Assembly: GCA_947476825.1 (NCBI GenBank)
Contig: CANJRV010000002.1
Span: 1 to 64,000 of the forward strand
Direction: 5' to 3'
DNA length: 64,000 nucleotides
Source: Bacteroidota bacterium
GTDB taxonomy: Bacteria; Bacteroidota; Bacteroidia; Chitinophagales; Chitinophagaceae
Position numbers and translations under genes: made by a program. Every line of letters starts with the position of its first letter. Position 1 is the first letter of the stretch. Positions 37,456 to 47,312 of the stretch are shown one piece after another. The notes below the pieces were generated by a model. The model searched no databases and was not told the DNA's origin. It worked only from the letters and a program-made list of their open reading frames with translations.

Positions 37456-38046
37456 TTATCTATTCAAATAATATAAAACACTGTCTATATTAATATCTTG
37501 GTAGAATTTCTTTTGTAAGATTTTGTTCTTATTGTAAATCATGACTTGAGGTATGCTCTTATACTCAAATAGTAATTTTGTCAAATCTGAATTATCCGCA
37601 CTGACTACAAATGTTTTTGGCAAAGGAAGTAACTCAGTTTCTTTCATAAAATCTGGTAATTCGCCCATCAATTTATCGCCCGTTACAAATAAGATATTCG
37701 CATCCTTAAACTCAGGAATCCGTTTATAAAATTCCTTAGCGCTAGTCTGACAATGTCCGCAATTCGGGTTAAATAACACAAGCACTAAAGGTTTATCTTT
37801 TGCCAAGGAAGTATCAAAGTACATTTTCTCATCCCATGTAACCACATTAAATGGAACCAATTTAGCGCCAATATCCGCATCTGGCTTTTCACTTTTTTGT
37901 GTCATTAAAATAGGTTGAACTTTTTTAGCCGCTGCCTCTTGCTCTTTGGCAATACGTACTTGTTCTTCTAGATTTAGTTTTTTCTTTTTTTGTGCCATAC
38001 AAAAAAGTGGAAGCAGCATAAGCGTGCATAAAATAAGTTTCTTCAT
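37456..38046 (-). CDS. Exported thioredoxin-like protein
   Basis: 196 aa. Signal peptide MKKLILCTLMLLPLFCMAQ, a charged linker (KKKKLNLEEQVRIAKEQEA), then a thioredoxin fold (about 65-196) with the CGHC redox motif in LFNPNCGHCQTSAKEFY and the cis-Pro in KSIPQVMIY. Probably a periplasmic disulfide reductase or peroxidase helper of the TlpA/AhpC-TSA type. Its ATG overlaps the aroC stop by one base, so it is coupled to aroC, with no obvious functional link. Confidence 0.88.
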   Translation of the reverse strand: MKKLILCTLMLLPLFCMAQKKKKLNLEEQVRIAKEQEAAAKKVQPILMTQKSEKPDADIGAKLVPFNVVTWDEKMYFDTSLAKDKPLVLVLFNPNCGHCQTSAKEFYKRIPEFKDANILFVTGDKLMGELPDFMKETELLPLPKTFVVSADNSDLTKLLFEYKSIPQVMIYNKNKILQKKFYQDINIDSVLYYLNR

Positions 38047-39125
38047 TAAATTTTGGACAATTTTGAGAGTAAATAAGCATCTGCTAACACAAGATAAGTA
38101 TAAGCTTCAACGATAGGCACAGCGCGAGGTAAAGCACATGTATCATGACGGCCTTGAATCTGAATTTCAATTTTTTGATGTTGAATATCTACCGTATGTT
38201 GTGTTTGAGAAATACTAGATATTGGCTTAAACGCAAGTCTGAAAACTAGGTCTTGACCATTGCTTATACCGCCTTGTATACCGCCGCTATGGTTGGTGGT
38301 TGTTGTAATTAAATTATTCTCTACAGTAAAGGCATCATTGCTTTCACTACCTTTTAAATTGGCATTGTCAAATCCATCACCAAATTCAAATCCCTTTACT
38401 GTATTGATGGACATCATGGCATTCGCAAGCATGGATTGTAGCTTCCCAAAAATTGGTTCGCCCAATCCAACTATCATGTTGCGAACTACACATTCTATAA
38501 CGCCACCTAATGTATCGCCGCTTGCTTGTGTTTCTTCAATATGTTGTATCATTTTCGTGGCAGTAATATCATCAGGGCAACGAACCATATTTTTTTCAAT
38601 GGCATTAAAATCGAATTGATGATAATCAGTTTCTAACAACGCAACAGAACCAATTTTACGAACAAAAGCAGTAACTTGCATGGACGAATAATTTTGCAGA
38701 AGTTGCTTGGCAATTGCGCCAGCAGCTACTAGTGGAGCAGTAATACGAATAGAACTTCGCCCCCCACCCCGTTCATCTCGAATACCATATTTTTGTTGGT
38801 TGGTATAATCGGCATGACTAGGTCTGAATACATGTTTCAAGGCATCATAATCTTTCGATTGTGCATCTTCATTTCGAATTAAAATACAAATTGGACTACC
38901 TAAAGTTATTCCTTGATAAACACCAGAAATAATGTCAACGATATCCTTTTCTTTTCTTTCTGAAGTGAATGCAGATTGATTTGTTTTTCTTTTATCGACT
39001 GCTTGTTGAATGGCATCTAAATCTATGGCTAAACCAGCAGGGCATCCATCAATGACACAACCAACATGGCTTCCATGCGATTCCCCAAATGAAGTTATTT
39101 TAAAATGTGTACCCAGTGTATTCAT
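38046..39125 (-). CDS. aroC: Chorismate synthase
   Basis: 359 aa. Last step of the shikimate pathway: EPSP to chorismate, needing reduced FMN. Signatures: FGESHGSHVGCVIDGCPAGL at the N-terminus (active-site His), RDERGGGRSSIRITAPLVAA, and GRHDTCALPRAVPIVEAYT at the C-terminus. Length is normal. The downstream thioredoxin-like gene overlaps by one base. Confidence 0.96.
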   Translation of the reverse strand: MNTLGTHFKITSFGESHGSHVGCVIDGCPAGLAIDLDAIQQAVDKRKTNQSAFTSERKEKDIVDIISGVYQGITLGSPICILIRNEDAQSKDYDALKHVFRPSHADYTNQQKYGIRDERGGGRSSIRITAPLVAAGAIAKQLLQNYSSMQVTAFVRKIGSVALLETDYHQFDFNAIEKNMVRCPDDITATKMIQHIEETQASGDTLGGVIECVVRNMIVGLGEPIFGKLQSMLANAMMSINTVKGFEFGDGFDNANLKGSESNDAFTVENNLITTTTNHSGGIQGGISNGQDLVFRLAFKPISSISQTQHTVDIQHQKIEIQIQGRHDTCALPRAVPIVEAYTYLVLADAYLLSKLSKI

Positions 39126-39367
39126 AGATGCAATGACGGCAAATCATAGATTAAAGTACAAGTTTACGACTAGAAATTTGTTTAAAAATCAATTTGCAAC
39201 AAGTAATCTTAAATTGAATGCTAAAAGACAAAGTGTGTTTCTCTCCATTTTGGAGAACCGAATATCTACTGATCGAAAATATTCATGAAATTAATTATTC
39301 CAATTTTGGTATTAAAGAAACAGACTAAACCAAACAAGTAATGAATTGGATAATTCTTAGGTGCTTT

Positions 39368-39450
39368 ATATTGCGGCAACGATAGTAGTGGAAATCCTTT
39401 TTGCTCGCTTTGGAGCAAAAAGATTGTAACGGATAGCGTGCGTGCCGCCC
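39368..39450 (+). repeat. Family B palindromic element, copy B5
   Basis: Arms TATTGCGGCAACGAT / GTGCCGCCC. The perfect central stem is CTTTTTGCTC-gctttg-GAGCAAAAAG, a paired variant of the usual stem. Bases 39126-39582 hold this and two family C copies, with no gene seen. Confidence 0.75.
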
Positions 39451-39451
39451 A

Positions 39452-39493
39452 TACTGTAGCATTAATTTTTTTGCAAAAAATACGCTACAGTAT
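39452..39493 (+). repeat. Family C repeat, copy 2
   Basis: ACTGTAGCATTAATTTTTTT then GCAAAAAATACGCTACAGTAT. Outer arms CTGTAGC / GCTACAG form a 7-bp palindrome. It directly abuts B5. Confidence 0.7.
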
Positions 39494-39499
39494 TTCATC

Positions 39500-39536
39500 G
39501 TAGCATTAATTTTTTTTCAAAAAATACGCTACTGTA
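39500..39536 (+). repeat. Family C repeat, copy 3
   Basis: GTAGCATTAATTTTTTTTC then AAAAAATACGCTACTGTAT, a tandem neighbour of copy 2. Confidence 0.7.
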
Positions 39537-39582
39537 TAACTCTCAAATAAACTTCGATTTGCAAAAAAAAATGCATTTGGTA

Positions 39583-40119
39583 TTACTCCTTTCCTGTTCC
39601 CTTAAATGCATCATCCACATTCTTGAAAAGTACATTGAAAGTGGTCAAGGATCCATAAATGCGTGTGATGTATTGTTGTAGATCTACTTTATCCGCATCG
39701 GATAATATTTTATGTGCATTGATTTGTTGTTCCAATACACGTAGTCTATCTCTTACCATCACTATTTTATGAAAGAAAGTTTCTACGGGAATTTCTTTGC
39801 CTTGCATACCTTCTTCTAAAGGTTTGATTACCAAAGTGCCACCTTGCCATTTAGAAGCCAATGGAACTCGCACACTTATTTCACTTCTATCATCGAATAC
39901 TTTGTGCAACATAAATTCTAGATCCGCCATATTAACTACTGAAGACGTATCTGAATTTTCGCTGGCAGATAAAATACGTAAGCCATCAAACTGTTTGCCA
40001 ATGCTTTTGACTGCATTACTACTTTTAAACCAAATATTATAAAATTCAGTTCCATTATCAACAATAACGCCCTTACCAAAATTGGGATGTTCTACTCTTG
40101 AACCGATACCTAATTCCAT
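39583..40119 (-). CDS. Conserved hypothetical with UvrD-C-like Tudor start
   Basis: 178 aa, soluble. The N-terminus GIGSRVEHPNFGKGVIVDNG resembles the small SH3/Tudor-like fold at the C-terminus of UvrD/PcrA helicases. The rest is helical (RDRLRVLEQQINAHKILSDADKVDLQQYI), with a middle segment LASKWQGGTLVIKPLEEGMQ. I recall proteins of this shape as conserved in Bacteroidota without function. Stand-alone gene, divergent from the adhesin. Confidence 0.75.
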   Translation of the reverse strand: MELGIGSRVEHPNFGKGVIVDNGTEFYNIWFKSSNAVKSIGKQFDGLRILSASENSDTSSVVNMADLEFMLHKVFDDRSEISVRVPLASKWQGGTLVIKPLEEGMQGKEIPVETFFHKIVMVRDRLRVLEQQINAHKILSDADKVDLQQYITRIYGSLTTFNVLFKNVDDAFKGTGKE

Positions 40120-40319
40120 ACTTATTATTTTTTTGGCGAATATAGAAGAAAAAAGGGATTTAATAAATCTTACTCATTTTCTATTAAATCATCTTATTTC
40201 GATAAAAATTGGATTCGTCAGTACTATCTCATTTTTATTTGTAGATGTCCTTTTGACCACTTACATTTCGAATAAAAAGGTTAACTTTGGATTCTTATTT
40301 CTAAGAAACAACTACCTCA

Positions 40320-43300
40320 ATGAAATCATTAAATACCTTTTTATTTTTATTGCTTGTTGCTTCACTACCACAAAAAAGTTTTTGCCAATTGATTGTAGTG
40401 AACAATCAAACTGCCAATCAAATGGTTGACCGATTAGTAGGTGCCGGTGTGGTTTATACTAACCCTACATTGACCTGTCCGAGTGGGGCTAGCGGCAAAT
40501 TCGATAATGGACTTGCTACCACCTTATTGATTGATAGTGGAATAGTACTAACTTCAGGCAGCGCTAAAACACTTGGCGCATCCATAGGTGTTAATGCGGC
40601 TGCGAGTTCTTTCGCAGATAAAAATAACAATACAAATGGTGGCGATGCCGATTTAGCCGCCGCGGCTTCTGGTGCACTGCGTGATATGTGTAAACTAGAA
40701 TTTGACTTTGTTTCCGTTGGCGATACCATTACGTTTCAATACAGGTTTGGGTCAGAAGAATATACAAATTATACTTGCTCTAATTTTAATGATATTTTCG
40801 CTTTCTTTATTTCAGGGCCAGGATTTGCAGTGCCTACTAATATTGCAAAAATACCAGGAACAAATTGCCCTGTATCTATTAATACCATTAATAGCTCTAC
40901 AAGTAATCCTTGCGGAGGAATTACCTCCCCCTGCGCACCACCGAACAATGCATTATATGTCAATAACAATAGTAGCCCCAACATTTCATACGATGGAATG
41001 ACTGTTTTATTGACAGCCAAAGCCCCTGTTACTGCATGTTCTACTTATCACATGAAATTCGCAATTGCAGATGTTACCGACCATGCATTGGATTCTGGTG
41101 TATTTTTAAAAGCCAACAGTTTCGTTTCTGAAGCTGCAAAAATTAGTGCTTTAAGTCAGCCCTCAGCGATTGAGGGTTGTTCATCTACCATTGTTTCTAT
41201 TACAAGACCTTACCCAAAACCATATGCACAAACGGTTACGTTATCTTACTCTGGAACTGCGACAGTGGGAGTTGATTGTAATACATTGCCAATATCCGTT
41301 ACGATTCCAGCGAATGATACCATTGTTACTTTCTCTATCACACCTTATTTAGATGCACTTATTGAAGGTACAGAAACAATAGTGATTACTGCTTACGGTT
41401 CCATTTGTAATAATACAATTACAGACACTGTTACCACCTACATTATTGACTATCCAATGTTCAATGTAAGTAATGATACTAGCATTTGTGTAGGCGCGAC
41501 AGCAACATTAACTGCCACTTCTATTCCACTTAATTCATTGCTTACTTTTACATGGAATGCTGGAACCACTCCCAACTCTGGTACAGTAGTAACAGCAACA
41601 CCCGTTACCCCTACAACCTATACTGTTACTGCACATTATCCAGGTTGTCCTGATAGAGATTCCTCGATTTTGGTTGATATATCTCCAACACCTATCGTAT
41701 CCATAACCCCCACAAATATTAATTGCAGTACCATCAATACAGGTGCATTATTGGTCACAAGTAATGCAGTCGGCATTCCAACATATACATTAAATCCTGG
41801 TGGGCAAACGCAAACTTCAAGCACAGCAAATTTTATCAATTTAGCTGCTGGAAATTATACTGTTACTACCACTTCCGCTATAGGTTGTTCAACTACAACA
41901 ACTGCAACAATTACACAATCAATCAACCTAACTTGGAATTCGGTTACATCTACAGTTGCTCCTTGCGGTGGTCCTGGACAAATTACTGCACTCGTTAATG
42001 GTGGTGCTCCTGTAATTAATTATACCTTGATGCCAGGTGCTATTGTAAATTCTAGTGGTATTTTTTCCAATTTAAATACCGGTAATTACACCATCACAGC
42101 GAACGATGCAAATAATTGTTCAACGGATACAAGTATAACTATTACACAATCATTAGTCGCAGCCTTCACAACTGCAAACAGCGCCCCTGTTTCTTGTTTC
42201 GGCGGAGCGAATGGCAGTATTCTTGTTGGATCAACAACACCAAATGGAATTGTCACTTATACTATTACACCAGGCGGACAATCCAATACAACAGGCCAAT
42301 TTAACAACTTAAGTTTTGGAAATTATACCATTACCTTATCAGACGCAACTGGATGCACGACAACAACAACCGTAAATGTTGCACAACCAAATAGCCCATT
42401 AATACTAGGAAATCTAGTGACCACAACCGTAACTTGTTTTAATGGAAACAATGGCTCCATTTCACAACAAGCAAATGGCGGCACCGGAATTATTACCTAT
42501 ACGATTCAGCCGAATGGCACTTCAAACACAAGTGGTATTTTCACTAATTTAATCGCAAATACATATACCATTATTGCAACAGACGCAAACAATTGCAGTG
42601 TATCTACTACGGTTACCGTAGCTCAAGCGACTCAAGTACAAATAATCAATATTACCAATACTATTCCTTCTTGCGTTCCGGGTAATGATGCGACATTAAG
42701 TATTTTAGTTAATGGTGGTGTTCCTGCTTATACTTATTCCATTGGAACAGGTAATCAAAGCAGTAGTTTATTTTTTGCATTAGGAACAGGAACTTACACC
42801 GTATTAGTTACAGATGCGAATGGTTGTACAGCTACAGATACACATCAAATTATTGCTCCTAATCAACCAATAATTACGAATACTTCAACAACTGTTGTTA
42901 GTTGTCATGGAGGTAGCGATGGTGTGTTAACAGTCAATGCTAGTAGTAGCGTAGGAAACATGAATTATACGCTTTCGCCAGGTGGAATAACAAATACAAC
43001 AGGAAGTTTTTCGGGACTCAGCATTGGCAATTATTCTATACTCGCGACCGATGCAAATGGATGTACTATTTCTACAACACTTAGTATGACCGAGCCTGTG
43101 GCACTTAGTTGGAATGCTGTGAATTTTACACCTCTTCTTTGTAACGGCAATTCAACAAGCACTATAACATCATCCGTAAGTGGTGGCAATGGCGGTTATG
43201 TATATACATTGGCTCCATTAAATCTGAATAATACGACTGGTACTTTTTCAGGTTTAAATACATTCATTTATACCATCACAGCAGTGGATAGTAAAAATTG

Positions 43301-45269
43301 TAGCATTAGCACAACTGTTTCTATCACGCAACCGAATGCCATTGGTTGGATGAGTGCTACACCAAACAATGTTACTTGTTATGCCGCAAATGATGGCATC
43401 ATTGACGTTAGTGCTTTAGGCGGTACAGGAATACTAACTTATCAAATATTACCAGGAGCTAGCACTAATACTACAGGCAATTTTAATAACCTAATACCAG
43501 GTTTATATACTATCACAGTTAGCGACGCAAATGGGTGCACCAATACAACCACTTTACAAGTTAATCAACCTAGTTTATTACAAATTATTTCTATAAATAC
43601 AACAATTCCTAGTTGTGTTCCGGGTAATAATGGAACTCTATCCATTAATTCTATAGGAGGCACCCCAAATTATACATATTCTATTGGAGGCCCTTCACAG
43701 AGCAATGCATCCTTTACTGGACTGAATGCAAATGCCTATACGATAACCGTTAGTGATGCGAATAATTGTAGTGTATCATCTACAGCAATTATTCAAGCAC
43801 CAATCGCTCCTATTTGGACTAGCTTCACAACTACAAATAGCAATTGTAACGGCGCGCAAAATGGTCAAGCCACCATGCAAATCAATAATGGTATTGGTGC
43901 GGGTAGCTACACCTTGCAACCAGGTGGTTCAACCAATACGACTGGCAATTTTTCTAACTTAGGTGTTGGAAATTATACTGCTACAGCTTCAGATGCAAAC
44001 AGTTGTACCGTAAGTACTATTTTTAGTATTTCTCAACCAACACCAATCACCAATACAAATTTGCAGTTGACGAATGTTACTTGTTTTGGGAATAATGATG
44101 GTATAATTTCCATTCAATGTAGTGGTGGAACTGGTGCAATTAATTATACTTTACTTCCTTCTAATTTGAATAATTTGACTGGCATATTTACCGGACTCAT
44201 TGCTGGTAATTATACCGTAATTGCAAGTGATGCAAATAACTGTACAACCACAGTTTCTGCAACAATAACGCAACCTACCCCATTAACTATAACTTCAGTA
44301 ACTCCAACGAATGCTGGTTGTAATCCATCAAACGATGGTTCATTGAATATTACGGCAAACGGAGGAACGCCATCTATAATGTATTCTATAGGCGGTGGAT
44401 TTTCAGGATCTTCTAATTTTACAAATCTTACTGCTTCCATTTACACGATTACTGTGAAAGATGCTAAAGGCTGTACTATCACTTCTACTGTCGAAATTGG
44501 CACAACAGCAAATCCAAACATAATATCCATTCAAACTAAAGATTTGCTTTGTAATAATGACAATAACGGGCAAATACAAGTAGCAGCAACAGGAAGTTCT
44601 GCCATTGTCAACTATTTTTTAAGCCCTAACAACCGCCAATCCACTTCCGGATTTTTTGACAGTTTGGCTAGTGGAAATTATATCCTTATTGCCATGGATA
44701 CAAGAGGATGTAGGGATACTAGTATTGCCAATATAATTAACCCACTTCCATTAATGATTACTAATGTTCAAATTGAAAATACAACCTGTGGGAATGAAAA
44801 AAGCGGCAAACTATATAGCAATTCAACTGGTGGAACAGGCTCTATCAACTATACACTCCAGCCTTTAGGATTCACAAATACCATCGGCACATTTTCTAAT
44901 TTAAAAACGAGTAATTATACGCTAGAAGCTACTGATGCCAATGGTTGTACTACAAATACAAATGTGTATATTGGTGAAGATAAATGCTGTGAAAATATTT
45001 TTATTCCGAACGCTTTTTCACCAAATGAGGATGGCAAGAATGATGAATTTAAATTAGTCCATGCAACAGGTATTGAATTGAAAAGTTTCCTTATTTTGAA
45101 CAGATGGGGCGAAATTATTTTTCAAACAGAGAGTATAGAAGATGGCTGGAATGGCAAATATAAAGGTGTAGATGCTGATGTGGATACCTATTTTTACCAA
45201 ATAAAGTATACCTGCAATACGACCCAAATAAATTATTTATTAAAAGGAGATGTATTGTTGCTTAGATAA
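40320..45269 (+). CDS. Giant T9SS type B surface protein with 14 SprB repeats
   Basis: 1649 aa. Signal peptide (to SFCQ). A choice-of-anchor-L domain at about 25-260 (ANQMVDRLVGAGVVYTNPTL), a Calx-beta-like segment at about 270-375, and an Ig-like domain at about 380-455 follow. Then come fourteen ~70-75-aa SprB repeats (about 460-1550) with the form SCxGxxxGxI .. YTxxPGGxxNTTGxFxxLxxGNYTITxxDAxxCxxxT. The C-terminus is gliding-motility-associated (IFIPNAFSPNEDGKNDEF .. LNRWGEIIF), which directs type B T9SS export. SprB of Flavobacterium is the mobile gliding adhesin; adhesion is likely here, gliding not shown. Downstream gene is 115 bases away. Confidence 0.93.
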   Translation: MKSLNTFLFLLLVASLPQKSFCQLIVVNNQTANQMVDRLVGAGVVYTNPTLTCPSGASGKFDNGLATTLLIDSGIVLTSGSAKTLGASIGVNAAASSFADKNNNTNGGDADLAAAASGALRDMCKLEFDFVSVGDTITFQYRFGSEEYTNYTCSNFNDIFAFFISGPGFAVPTNIAKIPGTNCPVSINTINSSTSNPCGGITSPCAPPNNALYVNNNSSPNISYDGMTVLLTAKAPVTACSTYHMKFAIADVTDHALDSGVFLKANSFVSEAAKISALSQPSAIEGCSSTIVSITRPYPKPYAQTVTLSYSGTATVGVDCNTLPISVTIPANDTIVTFSITPYLDALIEGTETIVITAYGSICNNTITDTVTTYIIDYPMFNVSNDTSICVGATATLTATSIPLNSLLTFTWNAGTTPNSGTVVTATPVTPTTYTVTAHYPGCPDRDSSILVDISPTPIVSITPTNINCSTINTGALLVTSNAVGIPTYTLNPGGQTQTSSTANFINLAAGNYTVTTTSAIGCSTTTTATITQSINLTWNSVTSTVAPCGGPGQITALVNGGAPVINYTLMPGAIVNSSGIFSNLNTGNYTITANDANNCSTDTSITITQSLVAAFTTANSAPVSCFGGANGSILVGSTTPNGIVTYTITPGGQSNTTGQFNNLSFGNYTITLSDATGCTTTTTVNVAQPNSPLILGNLVTTTVTCFNGNNGSISQQANGGTGIITYTIQPNGTSNTSGIFTNLIANTYTIIATDANNCSVSTTVTVAQATQVQIINITNTIPSCVPGNDATLSILVNGGVPAYTYSIGTGNQSSSLFFALGTGTYTVLVTDANGCTATDTHQIIAPNQPIITNTSTTVVSCHGGSDGVLTVNASSSVGNMNYTLSPGGITNTTGSFSGLSIGNYSILATDANGCTISTTLSMTEPVALSWNAVNFTPLLCNGNSTSTITSSVSGGNGGYVYTLAPLNLNNTTGTFSGLNTFIYTITAVDSKNCSISTTVSITQPNAIGWMSATPNNVTCYAANDGIIDVSALGGTGILTYQILPGASTNTTGNFNNLIPGLYTITVSDANGCTNTTTLQVNQPSLLQIISINTTIPSCVPGNNGTLSINSIGGTPNYTYSIGGPSQSNASFTGLNANAYTITVSDANNCSVSSTAIIQAPIAPIWTSFTTTNSNCNGAQNGQATMQINNGIGAGSYTLQPGGSTNTTGNFSNLGVGNYTATASDANSCTVSTIFSISQPTPITNTNLQLTNVTCFGNNDGIISIQCSGGTGAINYTLLPSNLNNLTGIFTGLIAGNYTVIASDANNCTTTVSATITQPTPLTITSVTPTNAGCNPSNDGSLNITANGGTPSIMYSIGGGFSGSSNFTNLTASIYTITVKDAKGCTITSTVEIGTTANPNIISIQTKDLLCNNDNNGQIQVAATGSSAIVNYFLSPNNRQSTSGFFDSLASGNYILIAMDTRGCRDTSIANIINPLPLMITNVQIENTTCGNEKSGKLYSNSTGGTGSINYTLQPLGFTNTIGTFSNLKTSNYTLEATDANGCTTNTNVYIGEDKCCENIFIPNAFSPNEDGKNDEFKLVHATGIELKSFLILNRWGEIIFQTESIEDGWNGKYKGVDADVDTYFYQIKYTCNTTQINYLLKGDVLLLR

Positions 45270-45384
45270 ACAAAATGATCTCTTCTCATTTGAATGTCTA
45301 AAAATAAAGTCCTAATTTTCTACATGTTATTCTACTGATGTCAAAAAACTTTTCTCACCCATTTATTATTTGTAGTATTGACCC

Positions 45385-46131
45385 ATGAATCAAATGTCAT
45401 GTCGGGTTGCTTGTGCTAATGTGATGTCTGAACCCAACCATTATAGTGAATTACAAACGCAATTATTGTATAATGACGTGGTAGATTGTTTAAGTGAATC
45501 CGCAATTTGGGCGCATGTCCAACATCGCTGGGAAGGCCATACTGGTTATGTATTACGGAGCCAAATTGCGCCAGAAAATATTGGAGTAAACAATGCCTTT
45601 ATTGTAGAAAATATCAAGACTTATTTATCCCAAAAATTTATTTCTATACAAATTCCAATGGGGGCATTTATTACAAATCCATCCAAAATCGAAGGGGAAT
45701 TATGTAATCTTGCTACCACTATTTTTGACGAGCCTACCATCCGTAAAATTGTTTATTCTTATTTACATACCCCGTATATGTGGGGAGGCATGACGCATCA
45801 AGGAATTGATTGTTCTGGATTTTCACAAATACTATATCGTTTTTTTAATATCCCTTTATCGCATATCGCATCTGATCAAATCCTTGCCGGAACGGTGTTG
45901 GATTTTTTGGCTAATGCCAATATTGGAGATCTTGCATTTTTTGAAAATGAACAGAAAGAAATAAATCATGTTGGAATTCTATTATCACCAACAGAAATAA
46001 TTCATGCCTCCGAAACGAACGGCAAAGTTGCTATTGATTCTATCGACATGCATGGTATCATAAACCGAACTTCAGGAAAAAGAACACATACTTTGCGACT
46101 CATCAAAAGACTTATTACGATTACAAAGTAG
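45385..46131 (+). CDS. NlpC/P60 family peptidase with SH3-like N-terminus
   Basis: 248 aa. N-terminal bacterial-SH3-like region (about 5-75, MSEPNHYSELQTQLLYNDVV .. GYVLRS) and a C-terminal NlpC/P60 cysteine peptidase domain (about 125-240). Catalytic Cys is in GIDCSGFSQILY and His in INHVGILL. The family cuts D-gamma-Glu-diaminopimelate bonds in murein peptides. No signal peptide, which suggests cytoplasmic cleavage of recycled muropeptides, like Bacillus YkfC. The stop falls at the start of an AGTAGAAAGTAAAAAG simple repeat. Confidence 0.9.
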   Translation: MNQMSCRVACANVMSEPNHYSELQTQLLYNDVVDCLSESAIWAHVQHRWEGHTGYVLRSQIAPENIGVNNAFIVENIKTYLSQKFISIQIPMGAFITNPSKIEGELCNLATTIFDEPTIRKIVYSYLHTPYMWGGMTHQGIDCSGFSQILYRFFNIPLSHIASDQILAGTVLDFLANANIGDLAFFENEQKEINHVGILLSPTEIIHASETNGKVAIDSIDMHGIINRTSGKRTHTLRLIKRLITITK

Positions 46132-46151
46132 AAAGTAAAAAGTAAAAAGTG
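46128..46151 (+). repeat. AGTAGAAAGTAAAAAG simple repeat at a gene end
   Basis: Starts at the stop codon of the NlpC/P60 gene and uses the same word as 15495-15559. Confidence 0.5.
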
Positions 46152-46182
46152 GCATTTAATTTTCGATTGCGGGATTGCCAGA

Positions 46183-47052
46183 TTAGCTTGTCCTCAATGC
46201 AATCAATTGCAAAATTTCTTCTTCTAATTCAAACTCCCCCATTTGTTTGTATTTGTGCATGAGAGCTTCCAAATTAGAAGCAATAATATCGTAATTAGAA
46301 AGTGGCGTATAGGTATTTGCATCCGCAACTAATTTATATTTATTCAAATATACATCTACATCATTTTGTGTGTAAATATTACCAGTTACTGGATCTATAT
46401 AAAATTGAATGGTAGGTACAGGTTCATTTTTTCTAAAAAAATCATGCTGGGTATCAAAATAAGCCAACATGTATTGCTGTGGCAATTGTATCGCAAAGAC
46501 AGGAATATCAAGCATCTCACAGAGTGTTTGGTAAAGAATTGCCAAAGAAAAATTGTTACCGTGCCTTGTATCAATTACTTCATGCAAATAATAATAATTG
46601 ATTTTACTTTCTTCTTGGTTAAACCCTTTAAATTTATACATACTATAAAAAATGCTATTGATGATAGTCACTTGTTCTAGCGGTGTTAGGTAATTATTTA
46701 ATTCAAGCCAGCAACTTTGATAAATACTTTTTATTGTTTTCCGAATGGTATCTTCATCCACCTCTGGAAATCTAAACTTTGAAATTAAAATAGCACCATC
46801 CAACAAAGAAGGTTTTTCAGCCGCAAACCAACGGGCAAACCCTACTACCACATCTTGAAAATTCAGTTTATGAATAATACTTAGTACTCGTTCTTGGACT
46901 CTTTCGTCTTCTGTTGTTTCCCATAAATTTTCTAAGTTTGGAATTATATTTTTTCCATATTGAATGAGTTCTGCGGACACTGTTTGGAATATATCTGCAT
47001 CTGGATCATCCAGTAAATGAAACAACGCTTTTATCTCTTTCGTATCCTTCAT
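46183..47052 (-). CDS. Transglutaminase-like (SirB1-type) protein
   Basis: 289 aa, cytoplasmic. The N-terminal third looks like HEAT-type helices (FQTVSAELIQYGKNIIPNLENL). Residues about 85-240 match the Transglut_core2/SirB1 region: DTRHGNNFSLAILYQTLCEMLDIPVFAIQLPQQYMLAY and QFYIDPVTGNIYTQNDVDVYL. The position usually GNPISLS here reads GNNFSLA. The catalytic role of the family is unproven. It is monocistronic and divergent from the DHS-like gene. Confidence 0.78.
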   Translation of the reverse strand: MKDTKEIKALFHLLDDPDADIFQTVSAELIQYGKNIIPNLENLWETTEDERVQERVLSIIHKLNFQDVVVGFARWFAAEKPSLLDGAILISKFRFPEVDEDTIRKTIKSIYQSCWLELNNYLTPLEQVTIINSIFYSMYKFKGFNQEESKINYYYLHEVIDTRHGNNFSLAILYQTLCEMLDIPVFAIQLPQQYMLAYFDTQHDFFRKNEPVPTIQFYIDPVTGNIYTQNDVDVYLNKYKLVADANTYTPLSNYDIIASNLEALMHKYKQMGEFELEEEILQLIALRTS

Positions 47053-47149
47053 ATTAAAAAAAAACTTATAGTTCCTAAGAAGCCGAAAATAAAACTATTT
47101 TTATTTTTCATCCTATGGAAGTTGAAATAGTTTTTCACAAAGTTAGTAT

Positions 47150-47275
47150 TGAGTAGTGAGTAGTATTTAGTTAGAATTCAGATTTTGGAATTTGGGATTT
47201 GATTATTGGAATTTCCTTCTGGAATTGGGATTTATAAGTTTGAAATTTTGAATTAAGATTTGAATTTGCATTAGC
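47150..47275 (+). repeat. Simple repeat: GTAGTGAGTAGT and TTTGGAATTTGGGATTTG
   Basis: Low-complexity words identical in kind to those at 33.3 kb and 55.2 kb, but here in the upstream region between divergent genes. The -33 box of the DHS-like gene lies at its right edge. Confidence 0.5.
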
Positions 47276-47294
47276 AGTTTAGAACATATATTTG
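47265..47294 (+). promoter_or_regulatory. Consensus promoter of the DHS-like gene
   Basis: TTTG (47265-47268), an 18-base spacer, then TATATTTG (47287-47294). Exact match; transcript start expected about 12 bases before the ATG at 47313. Confidence 0.7.
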
Positions 47295-47312
47295 CTTCTT
47301 AAAAAATCAAAT

